Source: Alteraurantiacibacter buctensis (GTDB lineage Bacteria > Pseudomonadota > Alphaproteobacteria > Sphingomonadales > Sphingomonadaceae). Taken from it: a stretch of DNA of 64,000 nt. Position numbers and translations under genes: made by a program. Where the stretch lies: NCBI RefSeq assembly GCF_009827655.1, contig NZ_WTYV01000001.1, forward strand, positions 434,001 to 498,000, given 5' to 3'. The notes beneath the pieces are model-generated. The model had not been told where the DNA came from. It ran no database searches and saw only the letters and a list, made by a program, of their open reading frames with translations. Positions 1-10,050 of the stretch are shown in pieces (within the stretch, counting starts at the first letter, position 1; the number at the start of each line of letters is the position of its first letter).

Positions 1-321
1 ATAAAACCCATCATCCGTAGCCGGCCCGAAGGTGATCTGCGTGCCGGGCCACAGCGCCTGCACCGCCTCGGCCAGCACGTGGGCATAGTCATGCCGGGCG
101 AGGTCCAGCGCCTCGGCCTCGTCCCGGGCAGTCACCAGCGCCAGTTCGCTATCGCCCTCGAAGGGGCGGGTCAGGTCGCGCAATTCCCCGTTCACCCGTG
201 CGGCGAGGGCTGCCTTGGCGAGGCCCGGACCGATAGCGGCGGCAACGTCGGCAGGCGATGATCCGCGCGGCATCTCGCGGACGGAACCATCGGGCAGGGA
301 GATCTTGAGCATTTCTGACAT
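1..321 (-). CDS. thrS: Threonine--tRNA ligase, N-terminal part (cut by window edge)
   Basis: Cytoplasmic enzyme that charges tRNA-Thr with threonine. Only the first 107 codons lie in the window. They start MSEMLKISLPDGSVREMPRG and continue through the N-terminal TGS domain (about residues 4-65) into the second domain, where HDYAHVLAEAVQALWPGTQI matches the start of the editing domain of ThrS. A second in-frame ATG three codons downstream (position 312) is a possible alternative start. The gene is divergent from the hydrolase at 385, with 63 bases between them. The catalytic core is outside the window, so completeness cannot be judged. Confidence 0.93.
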   Translation of the reverse strand, partial: MSEMLKISLPDGSVREMPRGSSPADVAAAIGPGLAKAALAARVNGELRDLTRPFEGDSELALVTARDEAEALDLARHDYAHVLAEAVQALWPGTQITFGPATDDGFY

Positions 322-384
322 GGCAAGGCCAATAGCGGGGCAAACCCGTTGCCTCAACCGCGCTTGTCGGTTCATGATTTGCCG

Positions 385-1134
385 ATGACTGACATCCGCT
401 GCTTCGACACCATGATGCACAACCGCATTGCCTTTCGCCACCTGCCACGCTCGCAGGTGGGCACCAGTCCGGCCGTGGTGTTCCTGCCCGGATACATGTC
501 CGACATGGCAGGCAGCAAGGCCACGGCGGTGTACGAGTGGTGCCGGGACGAGGGGCGCGAATGCCTGCTGCTGGACTATGCCGGTTGCGGCCAAAGCCAC
601 GGTGAGTTTGCCGACCAGACTTTAAGCGAGTGGACCAACGACACATTGGACCTGATCGAGCACGTCGTGGCAGGGCCGGTGGTGCTGGTCGGCTCCAGCA
701 TGGGTGGCTGGCTGATGCTGGGCGCGGGCCAGGTGCTGCAGGAGGCGGACCGGCTGGCCGGGCTGGTGGGCATTGCCGCCGCGCCGGACTTCTCCGACTG
801 GGGCTATTCCGACGAGCAGAAAACCTTGCTGCGGGCCGGAAAAACCGTCTTCGAAGCCAATCCCTATGGACCCGAACCCACCCCGACCCACGGGCGGTTC
901 TGGCAGGATGCACAGCGACAACGCGTGCTGGGCAACCGGATTACGCTCGATTGCCCTGTGCGCCTGCTCCATGGTGAGCTGGATGCGGACGTGCCGAGCG
1001 CTATCGCATTCCGTCTCGCCACTGCCCTGCGTTCACAGGATGTGCAGGTGACTATCGTCAAGGGCGGGGATCACCGGCTGTCGCGCGATGGGGACATCGC
1101 CCTGCTGCTGCACACGCTGGCCTGGTTCAAGTAG
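385..1134 (+). CDS. Alpha/beta hydrolase
   Basis: Predicted serine hydrolase of about 249 residues with no signal peptide, so probably cytoplasmic. The nucleophile elbow GSSMGG is visible, with the serine at about residue 105. The late segment LLHGELDADVP supplies the acid loop and GGDHRLS the catalytic histidine. The compact cap-less layout resembles ABHD10-type thioesterases/esterases, but the substrate cannot be told from sequence. I chose the ATG at 385; an in-frame TTG at 349 adds twelve residues with no family support. The TPR gene starts ten bases downstream, so the two may be co-transcribed. Confidence 0.85.
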   Translation: MTDIRCFDTMMHNRIAFRHLPRSQVGTSPAVVFLPGYMSDMAGSKATAVYEWCRDEGRECLLLDYAGCGQSHGEFADQTLSEWTNDTLDLIEHVVAGPVVLVGSSMGGWLMLGAGQVLQEADRLAGLVGIAAAPDFSDWGYSDEQKTLLRAGKTVFEANPYGPEPTPTHGRFWQDAQRQRVLGNRITLDCPVRLLHGELDADVPSAIAFRLATALRSQDVQVTIVKGGDHRLSRDGDIALLLHTLAWFK

Positions 1135-1143
1135 GGTCTGCCG

Positions 1144-1917
1144 ATGTTCCCCCTCGTTCTTGCTACGGTTCTCGCACTTGCCCAACAGGCCACTACCGCA
1201 CCGCCCACCCTGGAACAGGACCGGCTGACCGCCTGCGTGACCGAGGCCCGCACCGATCCGGGGCAGGCGATCACCACCGCCTCCCAATGGCTGGAGGGTC
1301 TATCGGGCGTCTCCATCGCCGCGCCACAGCAGTGCCTGGGTTTTGCCTACATGGGCCTGCTGCGCTGGGATGCCGCCATGCTTGCCTTCCAGACCGCGCG
1401 CGATGCGATCGCCGTGGATGACAGGCTGGGTCGTGCGCGGCTGGGCTCGATGGCGGGTAACGCGGCATTGCAGGCCGGCCAGCAGCTGGTAGCCGAAGGG
1501 GCGTTTGCCGTTGCCATGGACGATGCGCTTGCGGGCGGCGATGCCCGGCTGGCCGGCCTGGCCGCAGCCGACCGGGCGCGTGCACTGGTGGCGCTGGGCG
1601 ATGCGGCCGCAGCCGGCACGGCGCTGGCCCGGGCGCGCGAGCTGGCCCCGCAGGAGGCCGAGGTATGGCTCCTTTCCGCCACCCTGGCCCGGCGCACGGA
1701 AGACCTGACGAATGCCGCAAGCTGGATCGGCACCGCCGCCGCGCTAGCCCCGCAGGATGGTGCGATCGGGCTGGAAGCCGGCCTGATCGCCGCGCTGGCG
1801 GGCGACGACGATGCCGCGCGCTCCGCCTGGGGTGCGGTGATTGCGCTGGGCGGGCCGCAGGCAGCCACTGCCCGGCAATATCTCGCGCAGCTTGAAGAAG
1901 CGCCCGCCACGCCATAG
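1144..1917 (+). CDS. Exported tetratricopeptide-repeat protein
   Basis: A 257-residue alanine-rich helical protein. The first 18 residues (MFPLVLATVLALAQQATT) look like a short signal peptide, which suggests a periplasmic location. From about residue 65 on, TPR-like helix pairs can be seen, for example around MGLLRWDAAMLAFQTARDA, ARALVALGDAAAAGTALARA and AEVWLLSATLARRTEDLTNA. TPR arrays bind partner proteins; no partner is evident here. It sits between the hydrolase and a luciferase-like gene, all on the same strand and nearly contiguous. Confidence 0.75.
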   Translation: MFPLVLATVLALAQQATTAPPTLEQDRLTACVTEARTDPGQAITTASQWLEGLSGVSIAAPQQCLGFAYMGLLRWDAAMLAFQTARDAIAVDDRLGRARLGSMAGNAALQAGQQLVAEGAFAVAMDDALAGGDARLAGLAAADRARALVALGDAAAAGTALARARELAPQEAEVWLLSATLARRTEDLTNAASWIGTAAALAPQDGAIGLEAGLIAALAGDDDAARSAWGAVIALGGPQAATARQYLAQLEEAPATP

Positions 1918-1926
1918 CTTGCAGCG

Positions 1927-2922
1927 ATGGTGCCGCTCAGCGTTCTCGACCTTGTCCCCATCCGCGAGGGCAGCGGCGCGGGCGAAGCCCTGCGGGCGGC
2001 GGGGCGGCTGGCACAGGTTGCGGAAGAGGCCGGCTACAACCGCTTCTGGATAGCCGAGCACCACGCCAGCCCCGGCATTGCCGGCGGGGCGACGAGCCTT
2101 GCCATCAGCCACATTGGCCACGTGACCAGCACCATCCGGATCGGTTCGGGCGGAATCATGCTGCCCAACCACAACCCCTTCGTGATTGCCGAGCAGTTCG
2201 GCACGCTCGATGCCCTGTTTCCCGGCCGGATCGACCTAGGCCTGGGCCGCGCACCCGGTGCCGCACCGATCCTGGGGCAGGCGCTGCGCAAGGATCTGGG
2301 CCGCGCCGCCGAATACTTCCCGCAGGACGTGGTTGAGCTTCGCGCCCTTTTGACCGGCGATATCGACCTGCCGATCCGCGCGACCCCCGGCTTCGGCTCA
2401 CGGGTGGAGTTGTGGATGCTGGGTTCCAGCCTGTTCGGCGCGCAGCTCGCCGCGCAACTGGGTATGCCCTATGCCTTTGCCAGCCATTTCGCGCCCGATC
2501 ACCTCGATGCGGCGCTGGCCACCTACCGCGAGCAGTTCCGCCCCTCGGCCTATCTCGACAAGCCCCACGCCATGGCGGCGATGACGGTGATCTGCGCCGA
2601 GACGGATGCAGAGGCCGAGCTGCTCGGTTCATCGCAGGACCAGGCCTTCGTGGCCCTGCGCACCGGTGATCCCGGCCCGCTGCCCCCGCCGGTGCCCGGC
2701 TATCGCGCCAGCCTGCCGCTGACCGTGCAGGGGATGCTGGATCGGCTTGGCGCAGCGCGCGCGGTTGGCTCACCCGCCACAGTGCGCGAGCGGATCGGCC
2801 GCTTCGTCGAGCGGACCCGGGTCGACGAGATCATCGTCTCGGGTGCGACCTATGATCCGCTGGCGCGGGAACAATCGTTACGGCTGACCGTGGAGGCACT
2901 GGGCGCGGGTGCCGCCGCCTGA
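1927..2922 (+). CDS. LLM-class flavin-dependent oxidoreductase
   Basis: Bacterial-luciferase-like TIM-barrel protein of 331 residues. Proteins of this class use reduced FMN (or F420 in some branches) and often O2. The start MVPLSVLDLVPIREG, the segment YNRFWIAEHHASPGIAG and IRIGSGGIMLPNHNPFVIAE are hallmarks of the MupA/Atu3640-like branch widespread in proteobacteria. GRIDLGLGRAPG follows at about residue 100. The length is normal for the family. It starts nine bases after the TPR gene. The substrate is unknown; many members of this branch are uncharacterised. Confidence 0.88.
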   Translation: MVPLSVLDLVPIREGSGAGEALRAAGRLAQVAEEAGYNRFWIAEHHASPGIAGGATSLAISHIGHVTSTIRIGSGGIMLPNHNPFVIAEQFGTLDALFPGRIDLGLGRAPGAAPILGQALRKDLGRAAEYFPQDVVELRALLTGDIDLPIRATPGFGSRVELWMLGSSLFGAQLAAQLGMPYAFASHFAPDHLDAALATYREQFRPSAYLDKPHAMAAMTVICAETDAEAELLGSSQDQAFVALRTGDPGPLPPPVPGYRASLPLTVQGMLDRLGAARAVGSPATVRERIGRFVERTRVDEIIVSGATYDPLAREQSLRLTVEALGAGAAA

Positions 2923-3003
2923 TCAGAGAACTGGTTGCAGATAAAACCAGTTTGGGGCTATGGCGCTGGCCAGGACCGAACACGGGCGAGAGAGGGATGA
3001 TTG

Positions 3004-6000
3004 ATGGCCAAGTCGAAGGCGCTGGCGCAGCTTGCCGAGCGGATTGCTGGCTCTATCCTCCCGGGTGAAGCGCCGCTGGCTGGCCCCGCGCTGGACCAGG
3101 TGGCCGCCTTCCTGCTGGAAGCCGCGCAGCACCGCGCCGAAGGCACCGGCAAGGTGCTGGTCCGCACCGTCACCGAGGGGCGGCGCCTTACCCGCGTGGC
3201 CGTGGTCAATCGCGACATGCCGTTCCTGGTCGATTCGGTCAGCCATGCCCTCGCCGCGCAAGGGCTGACGGTAGACTTGCTGGTTCACCCGATCGTGCCG
3301 GTTAGGCGCAAGGCCGATGGAACCCTTGCCACGCTGGGCACGGGAAACATTCCCGAAAGCCTGATCTACCTGGAAACCGACCGCATCGATGCCCGCCAGC
3401 GGCGCGCGCTGGAGGCCGAGCTGGAAGCCACGCTGGCCGATGTGCGCGTGGCGGTGACCGACTGGCCAAAGATGAAGGAGGCCCTCGCCGCCGATGCCGA
3501 ACGGCTGGGCGAAGGCGAGGGCGCGGCGCTGCTGGCTTGGCTGGCTGGCGGTATGCTGACCCAACTTGGCCACGTGGTGCGTCGCAGGGATGGATCGCAC
3601 CGCCAGGGGCTGGGCCTGTGCCGCCGGGCCGGGGGTGACCTGCTGTCGGATGATGGCTGGGCGCGCGCCTTCGCCCATTTCGCCAGGGCCGGCAAAAGCC
3701 GCCGGGCACCCGCCCCCCTGATCGTGAAAGCCAACCGCCTGTCACGCGTCCACCGCCGTGTGCCGCTGGACTTGTTCATCGTGCCGGTGATCGAGGATGG
3801 CGAAATAGCCGCGCTGGCTGCCCACGCCGGCATCTGGACCAGCGCCGCCCTGGCCACCCTGCCCGCCCAGGTCCCCGTGCTGCGCCAGCGGCTGGCGGCC
3901 ATTGCCGAACGGTTTGCATTCGTCCCCGGCAGTCATGACGAGAAGGCGCTGGTCCATGCCCTCTCGGTCCTGCCGCATGACCTGGTGATCGGGTTCACGC
4001 AGGATGACGTGCTGCGGGTGGCCACGGCGATGATGGCGCTGGTCGACCGGCCGCGCCCGCGCGCCACGCTGGTCACCGCGCCGCTGGGCCGCCATGTGTT
4101 CGCCTTCGTCTGGCTGCCGCGCGACATGCTTTCCACCGCCACCCGGCTGCGGATCCAGGGCCTGCTGGAACGGGAGACTGGCACGGCCACGCTGGACTGG
4201 AGCCTCAGCGTTGAGGGCGGCAGCCTGGCGGTGCTGCGTTACGTGCTGGATGCACGCGAAACGCAGGGACAAGCCGATTCGGCCCGGGTCGATGACCGGC
4301 TGCAGACGTTGCTGCGCGGCTGGGGCGATGCGGTGGAGGAAGCGCTGGTAGCCGCCGGAGAAGAAGCCGGCCGTGCCGCCGCGCTGGCCATGCGCCATGC
4401 CGCCAGCTTCCCCGCCATCTACCGCGAAACCTATGGCGCAGCCGAAGCCGCGCAGGATATTGCCCGCCTGCGCCATCTGCCTGCCAGCGCCGGCAATCGC
4501 GCGGTGCGGCTCTATCGCCCGGTCGACGGTGCGCCGCAGGACCTGCGGCTGAAGGTCTACCAGGCGCACGGCCTGCTGGCCCTGTCCGACGCCGTGCCCG
4601 CACTGGAAAACTTCGGTTTCCGCGTGCTTGGCGAGGAGGCGACCATGCTGCAGGGCGCGGATGGCGGCACGATCCACGATTTCCACCTGGCGCTTCCCGC
4701 CGGGCTGGACGCGGCGCCGCTGCTCGATCGCGCCGCCGCAATCGAACAGGCCGTGGTCGCCGTGCTGGACGGCGCGGCTGACAATGACGTGTTCAACCGG
4801 CTGGTGGTGCAAACGGCCCTGTCCGCGGCCGAGGCGCAATGGCTGCGCGCGCTCTACCGCTATCTGCGGCAGGCCAATGCCACCTTCACCATCTACACCG
4901 TGGTCGATGCCCTGGCCGGTGCGCCGGAAGTGACCCGCGCCCTGGTTGCGCTGCTGCGCCAACGGCACGATCCCGCCTTTGCGGGAGACCAGGAGGCTGC
5001 CGTGAAGGCCACTTCCGAGGCGATCCGCGCCGGGCTGGCCAGGGTCACCGCGATCAACGATGACCGGGTGCTGCGCCTCTACTGGCAGGTGATAGAGGCG
5101 ATCCTGCGGACCAATGCCTTCGCCCCCGCCGGCGATCCGGCGCAGGGCGGGGCGCTGGCCTTCAAGCTCGATTCCGCTCTGGTCCCCGGCCTGCCCAAGC
5201 CGGTGCCGTGGCGGGAAATCTTCGTCTATTCCGCGCGGGTCGAAGGCATCCACCTTCGCGCCGGCCCGGTGGCGCGCGGCGGCCTGCGCTGGTCCGACCG
5301 GCGCGACGATTTCCGCACCGAGGTGTTGGGCCTGATGAAGGCGCAGCGGGTGAAGAACGCGGTGATCGTGCCCACCGGGGCCAAGGGCGGCTTCTATCCC
5401 AAGCAATTGCCCAACCCGGCATTGGATCGCGATGGCTGGGCAGCCGAGGGCAAGGAAGCCTACAAGCTGTTCATCGCAACCCTGCTGTCGGTCACCGACA
5501 ACATCGTCGGCGGCAATGTGGTCCATCCTGAAGGCGTGGTAGTGCGCGACGGGGAGGACCCCTATTTCGTGGTCGCGGCGGACAAGGGCACCGCCACGTT
5601 CAGCGACACGGCCAACGCCATCGCGCAGGAACGCGGCTTCTGGCTGGGGGATGCGTTCGCCAGCGGCGGTTCGGTGGGTTACGACCACAAGGCGATGGGC
5701 ATCACCGCGCGCGGGGCCTGGCTGTCGGTCCAGCGACATTTCCTTGAAGCCGGCACCGATGTGCAGAAGGACCCGGTGCGCGTGGCCGGCTGCGGCGACA
5801 TGTCGGGCGACGTGTTCGGCAATGGCATGCTGCTTTCCAAGACGATCAAGCTGGTGGCGGCCTTCGACCACCGGCACATCTTCCTCGATCCCGAGCCCGA
5901 TCCGGCGGCGAGCTGGAAAGAACGCAAGCGCCTGTTCGGCCTGCCGCGATCGAGCTGGGCGGACTACAAGGCCGACCTGATCTCGAAGGGTGGCGGCGTG

Positions 6001-7671
6001 TTCCCCCGCAGCCAGAAGAGTATCCCGCTGAGCAAGGAAGTGCGCGCCCTGCTGGGCGTGACCGCCAGCGAGATGGACCCCGAAAGCCTGATCAGCGCCG
6101 TGCTGAAAGCGCCCGTGGACCTCCTCTGGTTCGGCGGCATCGGCACCTACATCAAGGCGACGGCGGAAAGCCACGCGGCAGTGGGCGACCACGCCAACGA
6201 CGGGCTTCGCGTCGATGCCGGCGAAGTGCGGGCGGGGGTGATCGGCGAGGGGGCAAACCTGGGCATGACGCAAGCCGCGCGCATCGAATACGGCCTGCTG
6301 GCTGGCCGATCCAACACCGACTTCATCGACAACTCCGCCGGGGTCGATTGCAGCGACAACGAGGTCAACATCAAGATCGCCCTTGCCGCCGCGCAGGCCG
6401 ATGGCAAGCTGCCCGAGCCCGAACGGCGCAAATTACTGGCGGCGATGACCGACGAGGTGGCCGGGCTGGTGCTGGAGGACAATCGGCTGCAGGCGCTCGC
6501 CCTGTCGGTGGCGCAGACCGGCGGGGCCGCAGCCACGGCATCGCAAGTGCGGCTGATCGAGACGCTGGAAGAGCTGGGCCAGCTTGACCGCAAGACCGAA
6601 GGCCTGGCCCCCAGCGACCTACTGCTCCGCCGCGCCGCCGATGGCCAGGGGCTGACCCGGCCCGAACTGGCCGTGCTGCTGTCCAGCAGCAAGCTGGCGC
6701 TGCAGGCCGATCTGGAACTGGGCACCCTGGCCGATGACCCGGCAGCCGAAGGGCTGCTGCTGGCCGACTTCCCGCTGCAGATGCGCGATGGCTTTGCCCC
6801 CTATCTGCGTCAACACCGCCTGCGGCGCGAAATCGTGGCGACGTGCCTTGCCAACCGCATGGTCAATCGGCTGGGCCCGGTGCACCCGTTCGAGCTGGCC
6901 GAGGAGGAGGGCGCGACCCTTGATGAGGTGGCGCGGGCTTTCCTGGCCGCCTGCCTGCTGCTCGATGCCGACCGCCTGTGGGACGCGATAGACAGCGCGA
7001 AGATGCCCGAAGCTGCCCGGCTTGCCCTGTTGGCCGACATGGCGCTGGCGCTGCGCAGCCACATGGCCGACGTGCTGCGATCGGGCGGCGCCCGCCACGG
7101 TGTGGCCGCGCTGGTCGAGGCTGTCGGCCCGCAGGTCCACGCCCTCTCCGGCGAGGTGGACGAGACGCTGGGCGAGGAAGCGCGCAGCCAGGCCGCAGCC
7201 ATTGCCGGCCGGCTGACCGCGCTGGGCGCACCTCCTCGCCTGGCCGGGCAGGTGGCGCACCTCTTCGCGCTCGACGGGGCCATCGGCATTGCCAGCCTGG
7301 CACGTGAAAGCGACCTCGCACCGCTGCCGCTGGTCCATGCCTTCGTGGCTGTGGGCGAGGTGCTGGGCATCGACTGGGCGCAGGGCCAGGCCGCCCTCGC
7401 CAGCCCGCAGGACCCGTGGGAGCGGTTGCTGGTAGCCGGCCTTGCCCGCGACTTCCAGCAGATGCGCGGCGACCTGCTGCGTCGCCTGGTCGCTAGCCAC
7501 CAGGGCAAGGCCGACATCACCGCATTGGTCTTTGGCTGGGCTGCCACGCACGAGGCAGAAGTGCGCCGTTTCCGCCAGATGGTCGACCGGGCCCGGGAGA
7601 AGGCGCCCGTGGCCCCCACAGTGCTGGCGCAGATCGCCAGCCAGGCGCGCGGCCTGCTGCAACGCGCTTGA
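3004..7671 (+). CDS. gdhB: NAD-specific glutamate dehydrogenase, large (180-kDa type)
   Basis: Converts L-glutamate to 2-oxoglutarate and ammonia with NAD+, feeding amino-acid carbon into the TCA cycle. It is a 1,555-residue member of the L_180 GDH class, slightly shorter than the usual ~1,600. The long N-terminal part carries the regulatory ACT-like regions. The catalytic core is visible at about residues 760-803 (GGLRWSDRRDDFRTEVLG and VIVPTGAKGGFYPK, with the substrate lysine), and the nucleotide-binding segment at about 925-945 (VAGCGDMSGDVFGNGM). The ATG at 3004 is preceded by GAGAGGGATGATTG; a TTG one codon earlier is less likely. A flavoprotein gene follows 32 bases downstream. The symbol follows Pseudomonas usage. 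Confidence 0.96.
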   Translation: MAKSKALAQLAERIAGSILPGEAPLAGPALDQVAAFLLEAAQHRAEGTGKVLVRTVTEGRRLTRVAVVNRDMPFLVDSVSHALAAQGLTVDLLVHPIVPVRRKADGTLATLGTGNIPESLIYLETDRIDARQRRALEAELEATLADVRVAVTDWPKMKEALAADAERLGEGEGAALLAWLAGGMLTQLGHVVRRRDGSHRQGLGLCRRAGGDLLSDDGWARAFAHFARAGKSRRAPAPLIVKANRLSRVHRRVPLDLFIVPVIEDGEIAALAAHAGIWTSAALATLPAQVPVLRQRLAAIAERFAFVPGSHDEKALVHALSVLPHDLVIGFTQDDVLRVATAMMALVDRPRPRATLVTAPLGRHVFAFVWLPRDMLSTATRLRIQGLLERETGTATLDWSLSVEGGSLAVLRYVLDARETQGQADSARVDDRLQTLLRGWGDAVEEALVAAGEEAGRAAALAMRHAASFPAIYRETYGAAEAAQDIARLRHLPASAGNRAVRLYRPVDGAPQDLRLKVYQAHGLLALSDAVPALENFGFRVLGEEATMLQGADGGTIHDFHLALPAGLDAAPLLDRAAAIEQAVVAVLDGAADNDVFNRLVVQTALSAAEAQWLRALYRYLRQANATFTIYTVVDALAGAPEVTRALVALLRQRHDPAFAGDQEAAVKATSEAIRAGLARVTAINDDRVLRLYWQVIEAILRTNAFAPAGDPAQGGALAFKLDSALVPGLPKPVPWREIFVYSARVEGIHLRAGPVARGGLRWSDRRDDFRTEVLGLMKAQRVKNAVIVPTGAKGGFYPKQLPNPALDRDGWAAEGKEAYKLFIATLLSVTDNIVGGNVVHPEGVVVRDGEDPYFVVAADKGTATFSDTANAIAQERGFWLGDAFASGGSVGYDHKAMGITARGAWLSVQRHFLEAGTDVQKDPVRVAGCGDMSGDVFGNGMLLSKTIKLVAAFDHRHIFLDPEPDPAASWKERKRLFGLPRSSWADYKADLISKGGGVFPRSQKSIPLSKEVRALLGVTASEMDPESLISAVLKAPVDLLWFGGIGTYIKATAESHAAVGDHANDGLRVDAGEVRAGVIGEGANLGMTQAARIEYGLLAGRSNTDFIDNSAGVDCSDNEVNIKIALAAAQADGKLPEPERRKLLAAMTDEVAGLVLEDNRLQALALSVAQTGGAAATASQVRLIETLEELGQLDRKTEGLAPSDLLLRRAADGQGLTRPELAVLLSSSKLALQADLELGTLADDPAAEGLLLADFPLQMRDGFAPYLRQHRLRREIVATCLANRMVNRLGPVHPFELAEEEGATLDEVARAFLAACLLLDADRLWDAIDSAKMPEAARLALLADMALALRSHMADVLRSGGARHGVAALVEAVGPQVHALSGEVDETLGEEARSQAAAIAGRLTALGAPPRLAGQVAHLFALDGAIGIASLARESDLAPLPLVHAFVAVGEVLGIDWAQGQAALASPQDPWERLLVAGLARDFQQMRGDLLRRLVASHQGKADITALVFGWAATHEAEVRRFRQMVDRAREKAPVAPTVLAQIASQARGLLQRA

Positions 7672-7703
7672 CCTGAGCCACGGCCCGCGCGAAGTGCGCT
7701 GGC

Positions 7704-8936
7704 ATGATCAATGCCGCTGATGTCGTCATCGTGGGGGCCGGGCACGGCGGGGCGCAGGCTGCCATCGCGCTACGCCAGCATGGCTTTGCCGGTTCCATCG
7801 TCCTCCTCGGCCGCGAGGCGGTGCCACCCTATGAGCGCCCGCCGTTGTCGAAGGACTATCTTGCGCGCGAGAAGACGTTCGAGCGGATCCTGATCCGGCC
7901 CGAAGGCTTCTGGGCGGAAAAGGCCATTACCCAGATGCCCGGCAAGGCCGTGGTGAAGGTGGACCCACAGGCAAAGACCCTGCACCTCTCGGGTGGAGAG
8001 AGCCTTGCCTATGGCACTCTGATCTGGGCCGCCGGAGGGGATCCGCGCCGCCTGTCGTGCCCGGGCGCAGACCTGGAGGGCGTGCTGGCCGTGCGCGACA
8101 AGGCCGATGCCGATGCGCTGATGGCCGCGCTTGATGCCGGCAAACGCCGCATCGCCGTAGTCGGCGGCGGCTATATCGGGCTGGAGGCGGCCGCCGTGCT
8201 GACCAAGCTGGGATGCACGGTCACCCTGCTGGAAGCCCTGCCTCGGGTGCTGGCGCGAGTAGCGGGGGAGGACCTGTCGCGCTTTATCGAGGCGCAGCAC
8301 GTGGCCCACGGGGTGGACCTGCGGCTCGATGCCCAGGTGGAATGCCTGCTGGACAACGGCGCGGGCCACGTGGCCGGCGTTCGGCTGGCAGGCGGCGAGG
8401 AGATCGCGGCCGAACTGGTGGTGGTCGGCATCGGCATCGTGCCCGCCGTGGCCCCGCTGATCGCGGCTGGCGCTGCCGGCGGCAACGGGGTGGACGTGGA
8501 CGAGTTCTGCCGCACCAGCCTGCCCGATGTTTACGCCATCGGAGATTGTGCCGCCCATGCGAACGCTTACGCCGATGGTGCGGTGATCCGCCTCGAAAGC
8601 GTTCAGAACGCGCATGACATGGCCGCCGTGGTCGCCAAAGCGATCTGCGGTGACCGGCAGGCCTATGACGCGCTGCCCTGGTTCTGGTCCAACCAGTATG
8701 ACCTGAGACTGCAGACCGCCGGCCTTTCCACCGGGCATGACACCGTGGTAGTGCGGCAGGGGGCCGAAGGCAACGACATGGCGGTTGTCTACCTGAAAGG
8801 CGGGCGGATCGTGGCAGTGGACGCGGTCAACCGCACTCGCGACTATGTGCAGGGGCAGAAGCTGATCAAGGCGAAGGCCGTTATGGATGCGGACAAGCTG
8901 GCCGATCCCGATGTGGCACTGAAGGACGCAATCTAG
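7704..8936 (+). CDS. FAD-dependent ferredoxin reductase (rhodocoxin/putidaredoxin-reductase-like)
   Basis: A 410-residue flavoprotein that in characterised relatives passes electrons from NAD(P)H to a [2Fe-2S] ferredoxin serving a P450 or dioxygenase. An N-terminal FAD site ([20 protein letters not shown], residues 8-27), the class motif [13 protein letters not shown], a second dinucleotide fold ([15 protein letters not shown], about 153-167) and the C-terminal FAD signature VYAIGDCA (about 276) are all present. The reductase-type C-terminal domain follows ([14 protein letters not shown]). No ferredoxin gene lies beside it. It could serve the P450 encoded at 21.9 kb, but this is inference. 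Confidence 0.9.
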   Translation: MINAADVVIVGAGHGGAQAAIALRQHGFAGSIVLLGREAVPPYERPPLSKDYLAREKTFERILIRPEGFWAEKAITQMPGKAVVKVDPQAKTLHLSGGESLAYGTLIWAAGGDPRRLSCPGADLEGVLAVRDKADADALMAALDAGKRRIAVVGGGYIGLEAAAVLTKLGCTVTLLEALPRVLARVAGEDLSRFIEAQHVAHGVDLRLDAQVECLLDNGAGHVAGVRLAGGEEIAAELVVVGIGIVPAVAPLIAAGAAGGNGVDVDEFCRTSLPDVYAIGDCAAHANAYADGAVIRLESVQNAHDMAAVVAKAICGDRQAYDALPWFWSNQYDLRLQTAGLSTGHDTVVVRQGAEGNDMAVVYLKGGRIVAVDAVNRTRDYVQGQKLIKAKAVMDADKLADPDVALKDAI

Positions 8937-8945
8937 AGCCGCGCC

Positions 8946-9986
8946 CTAGAGCCGGTGCAGCGCCCAGCGGGCGGCATCGGCCACCACCTCGTCCGGATCG
9001 TCGAGCAGCGCCGCCACATGCGCACGCAGCGCCGGATTGCGCGAGTTGCCCGCCGCATAGAGGCAGTTGCGGACGAACCGGTTGCGCCCGATGCGCTTGA
9101 TCGGGCTGCCGGAAAACTTCGCCCGGAAGGCCGCGTCGTCAAGCGCTAGCAGCTCGTCGAGCCTGGGCGCCACCAGGTCTTCGCGCGCCACGAAAGCCAT
9201 GTTGCGCGCCGCCACATCGGCAAACTTGTTCCACGGGCATACGGCCAGGCAATCGTCACAGCCATAGATCCGGTTGCCCAGCGCCTCGCGGAACTCCTCC
9301 GCCACCGGCCCCTTGTGCTCGATATTCAGGTAGGAAATGCACCGCCGCGCGTCGATCTGGTAGGGCGCAGGAAACGCATTGGTGGGGCAGGCCACCTGGC
9401 ACGCAGTGCACGATCCGCAGCGGTCCTTGTGCGGCTGGTCGGGCACGAAGGGCACCGTTGTATAGATCGCCCCCAGGAACAGCCACGAACCGTGCGTGCG
9501 GCTTACCAGGCAGGTATGCTTGCCCTGCCAACCCAGCCCGGCCGCCTGGCCCAGCGGCTTTTCCATCACCGGCGCAGTATCGACGAACAGTTTCAGCTCT
9601 ACCGGGATGCCGCGCTTCTCCCCCTCGGCAGTCAGCCAGCGGGCCAGCGCCTTGGCCGCCTTCTTCAGCACATCGTGATAGTCCCGCCCCTGGGCATAGA
9701 CCGAGATGCGCGCCTTCTCCGGATCACCCTCCAGCGCCAGCGGGTCGCCATCGGGGCAATAGGACATGCCCAGCGCGATCACGCTGTCCGCCGCCGGCCA
9801 CATGCTATGCGGGCCCTGGCGCACGTCGGCCCGGTCGGCCATCCAGCCCATCGTGCCGTGATAGCCTGCCGCCAGCCATTCGTGCAGCCGCCGGGCCACC
9901 TCCGGATCGTCTGTGGCGGGAGCAAAGCCCACGGCGACGAAGCCCAGCCGGGCTGCCTCGGCCCGCAGGTCTTGCTGAAGCGACAT
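8946..9986 (-). CDS. queG: Epoxyqueuosine reductase
   Basis: Carries out the last step of queuosine synthesis in tRNA, reducing epoxyqueuosine to queuosine with cobalamin and two [4Fe-4S] clusters. The protein is about 346 residues. The cluster ligands are clear: [12 protein letters not shown] at about 189-200 and CDDCLAVCP at about 242-250. The C-terminal stretch ending in ALHRL has the HEAT-like helices of the family. I chose the ATG at 9986 ([16 protein letters not shown]) since family members begin just before this helix; the frame stays open some 80 codons further upstream but that part overlaps the divergent ABC gene. Convergent with the flavoprotein gene, nine bases apart. Confidence 0.95.
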   Translation of the reverse strand: MSLQQDLRAEAARLGFVAVGFAPATDDPEVARRLHEWLAAGYHGTMGWMADRADVRQGPHSMWPAADSVIALGMSYCPDGDPLALEGDPEKARISVYAQGRDYHDVLKKAAKALARWLTAEGEKRGIPVELKLFVDTAPVMEKPLGQAAGLGWQGKHTCLVSRTHGSWLFLGAIYTTVPFVPDQPHKDRCGSCTACQVACPTNAFPAPYQIDARRCISYLNIEHKGPVAEEFREALGNRIYGCDDCLAVCPWNKFADVAARNMAFVAREDLVAPRLDELLALDDAAFRAKFSGSPIKRIGRNRFVRNCLYAAGNSRNPALRAHVAALLDDPDEVVADAARWALHRL

Positions 9987-10050
9987 GATGTCGCCCGCGT
10001 TAACCATATTGACCTTGCTGCTGTTCATTGTTGGCCTGTACCGCGCGGGA

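Noticed and set aside
3742-6273. An 843-codon open frame on the minus strand inside the glutamate dehydrogenase gene
   Set aside because: It is an antisense shadow of a high-GC gene: no recognisable domain, histidine/glutamine/arginine-rich product, and the sense strand has a clear 1,555-residue family match.
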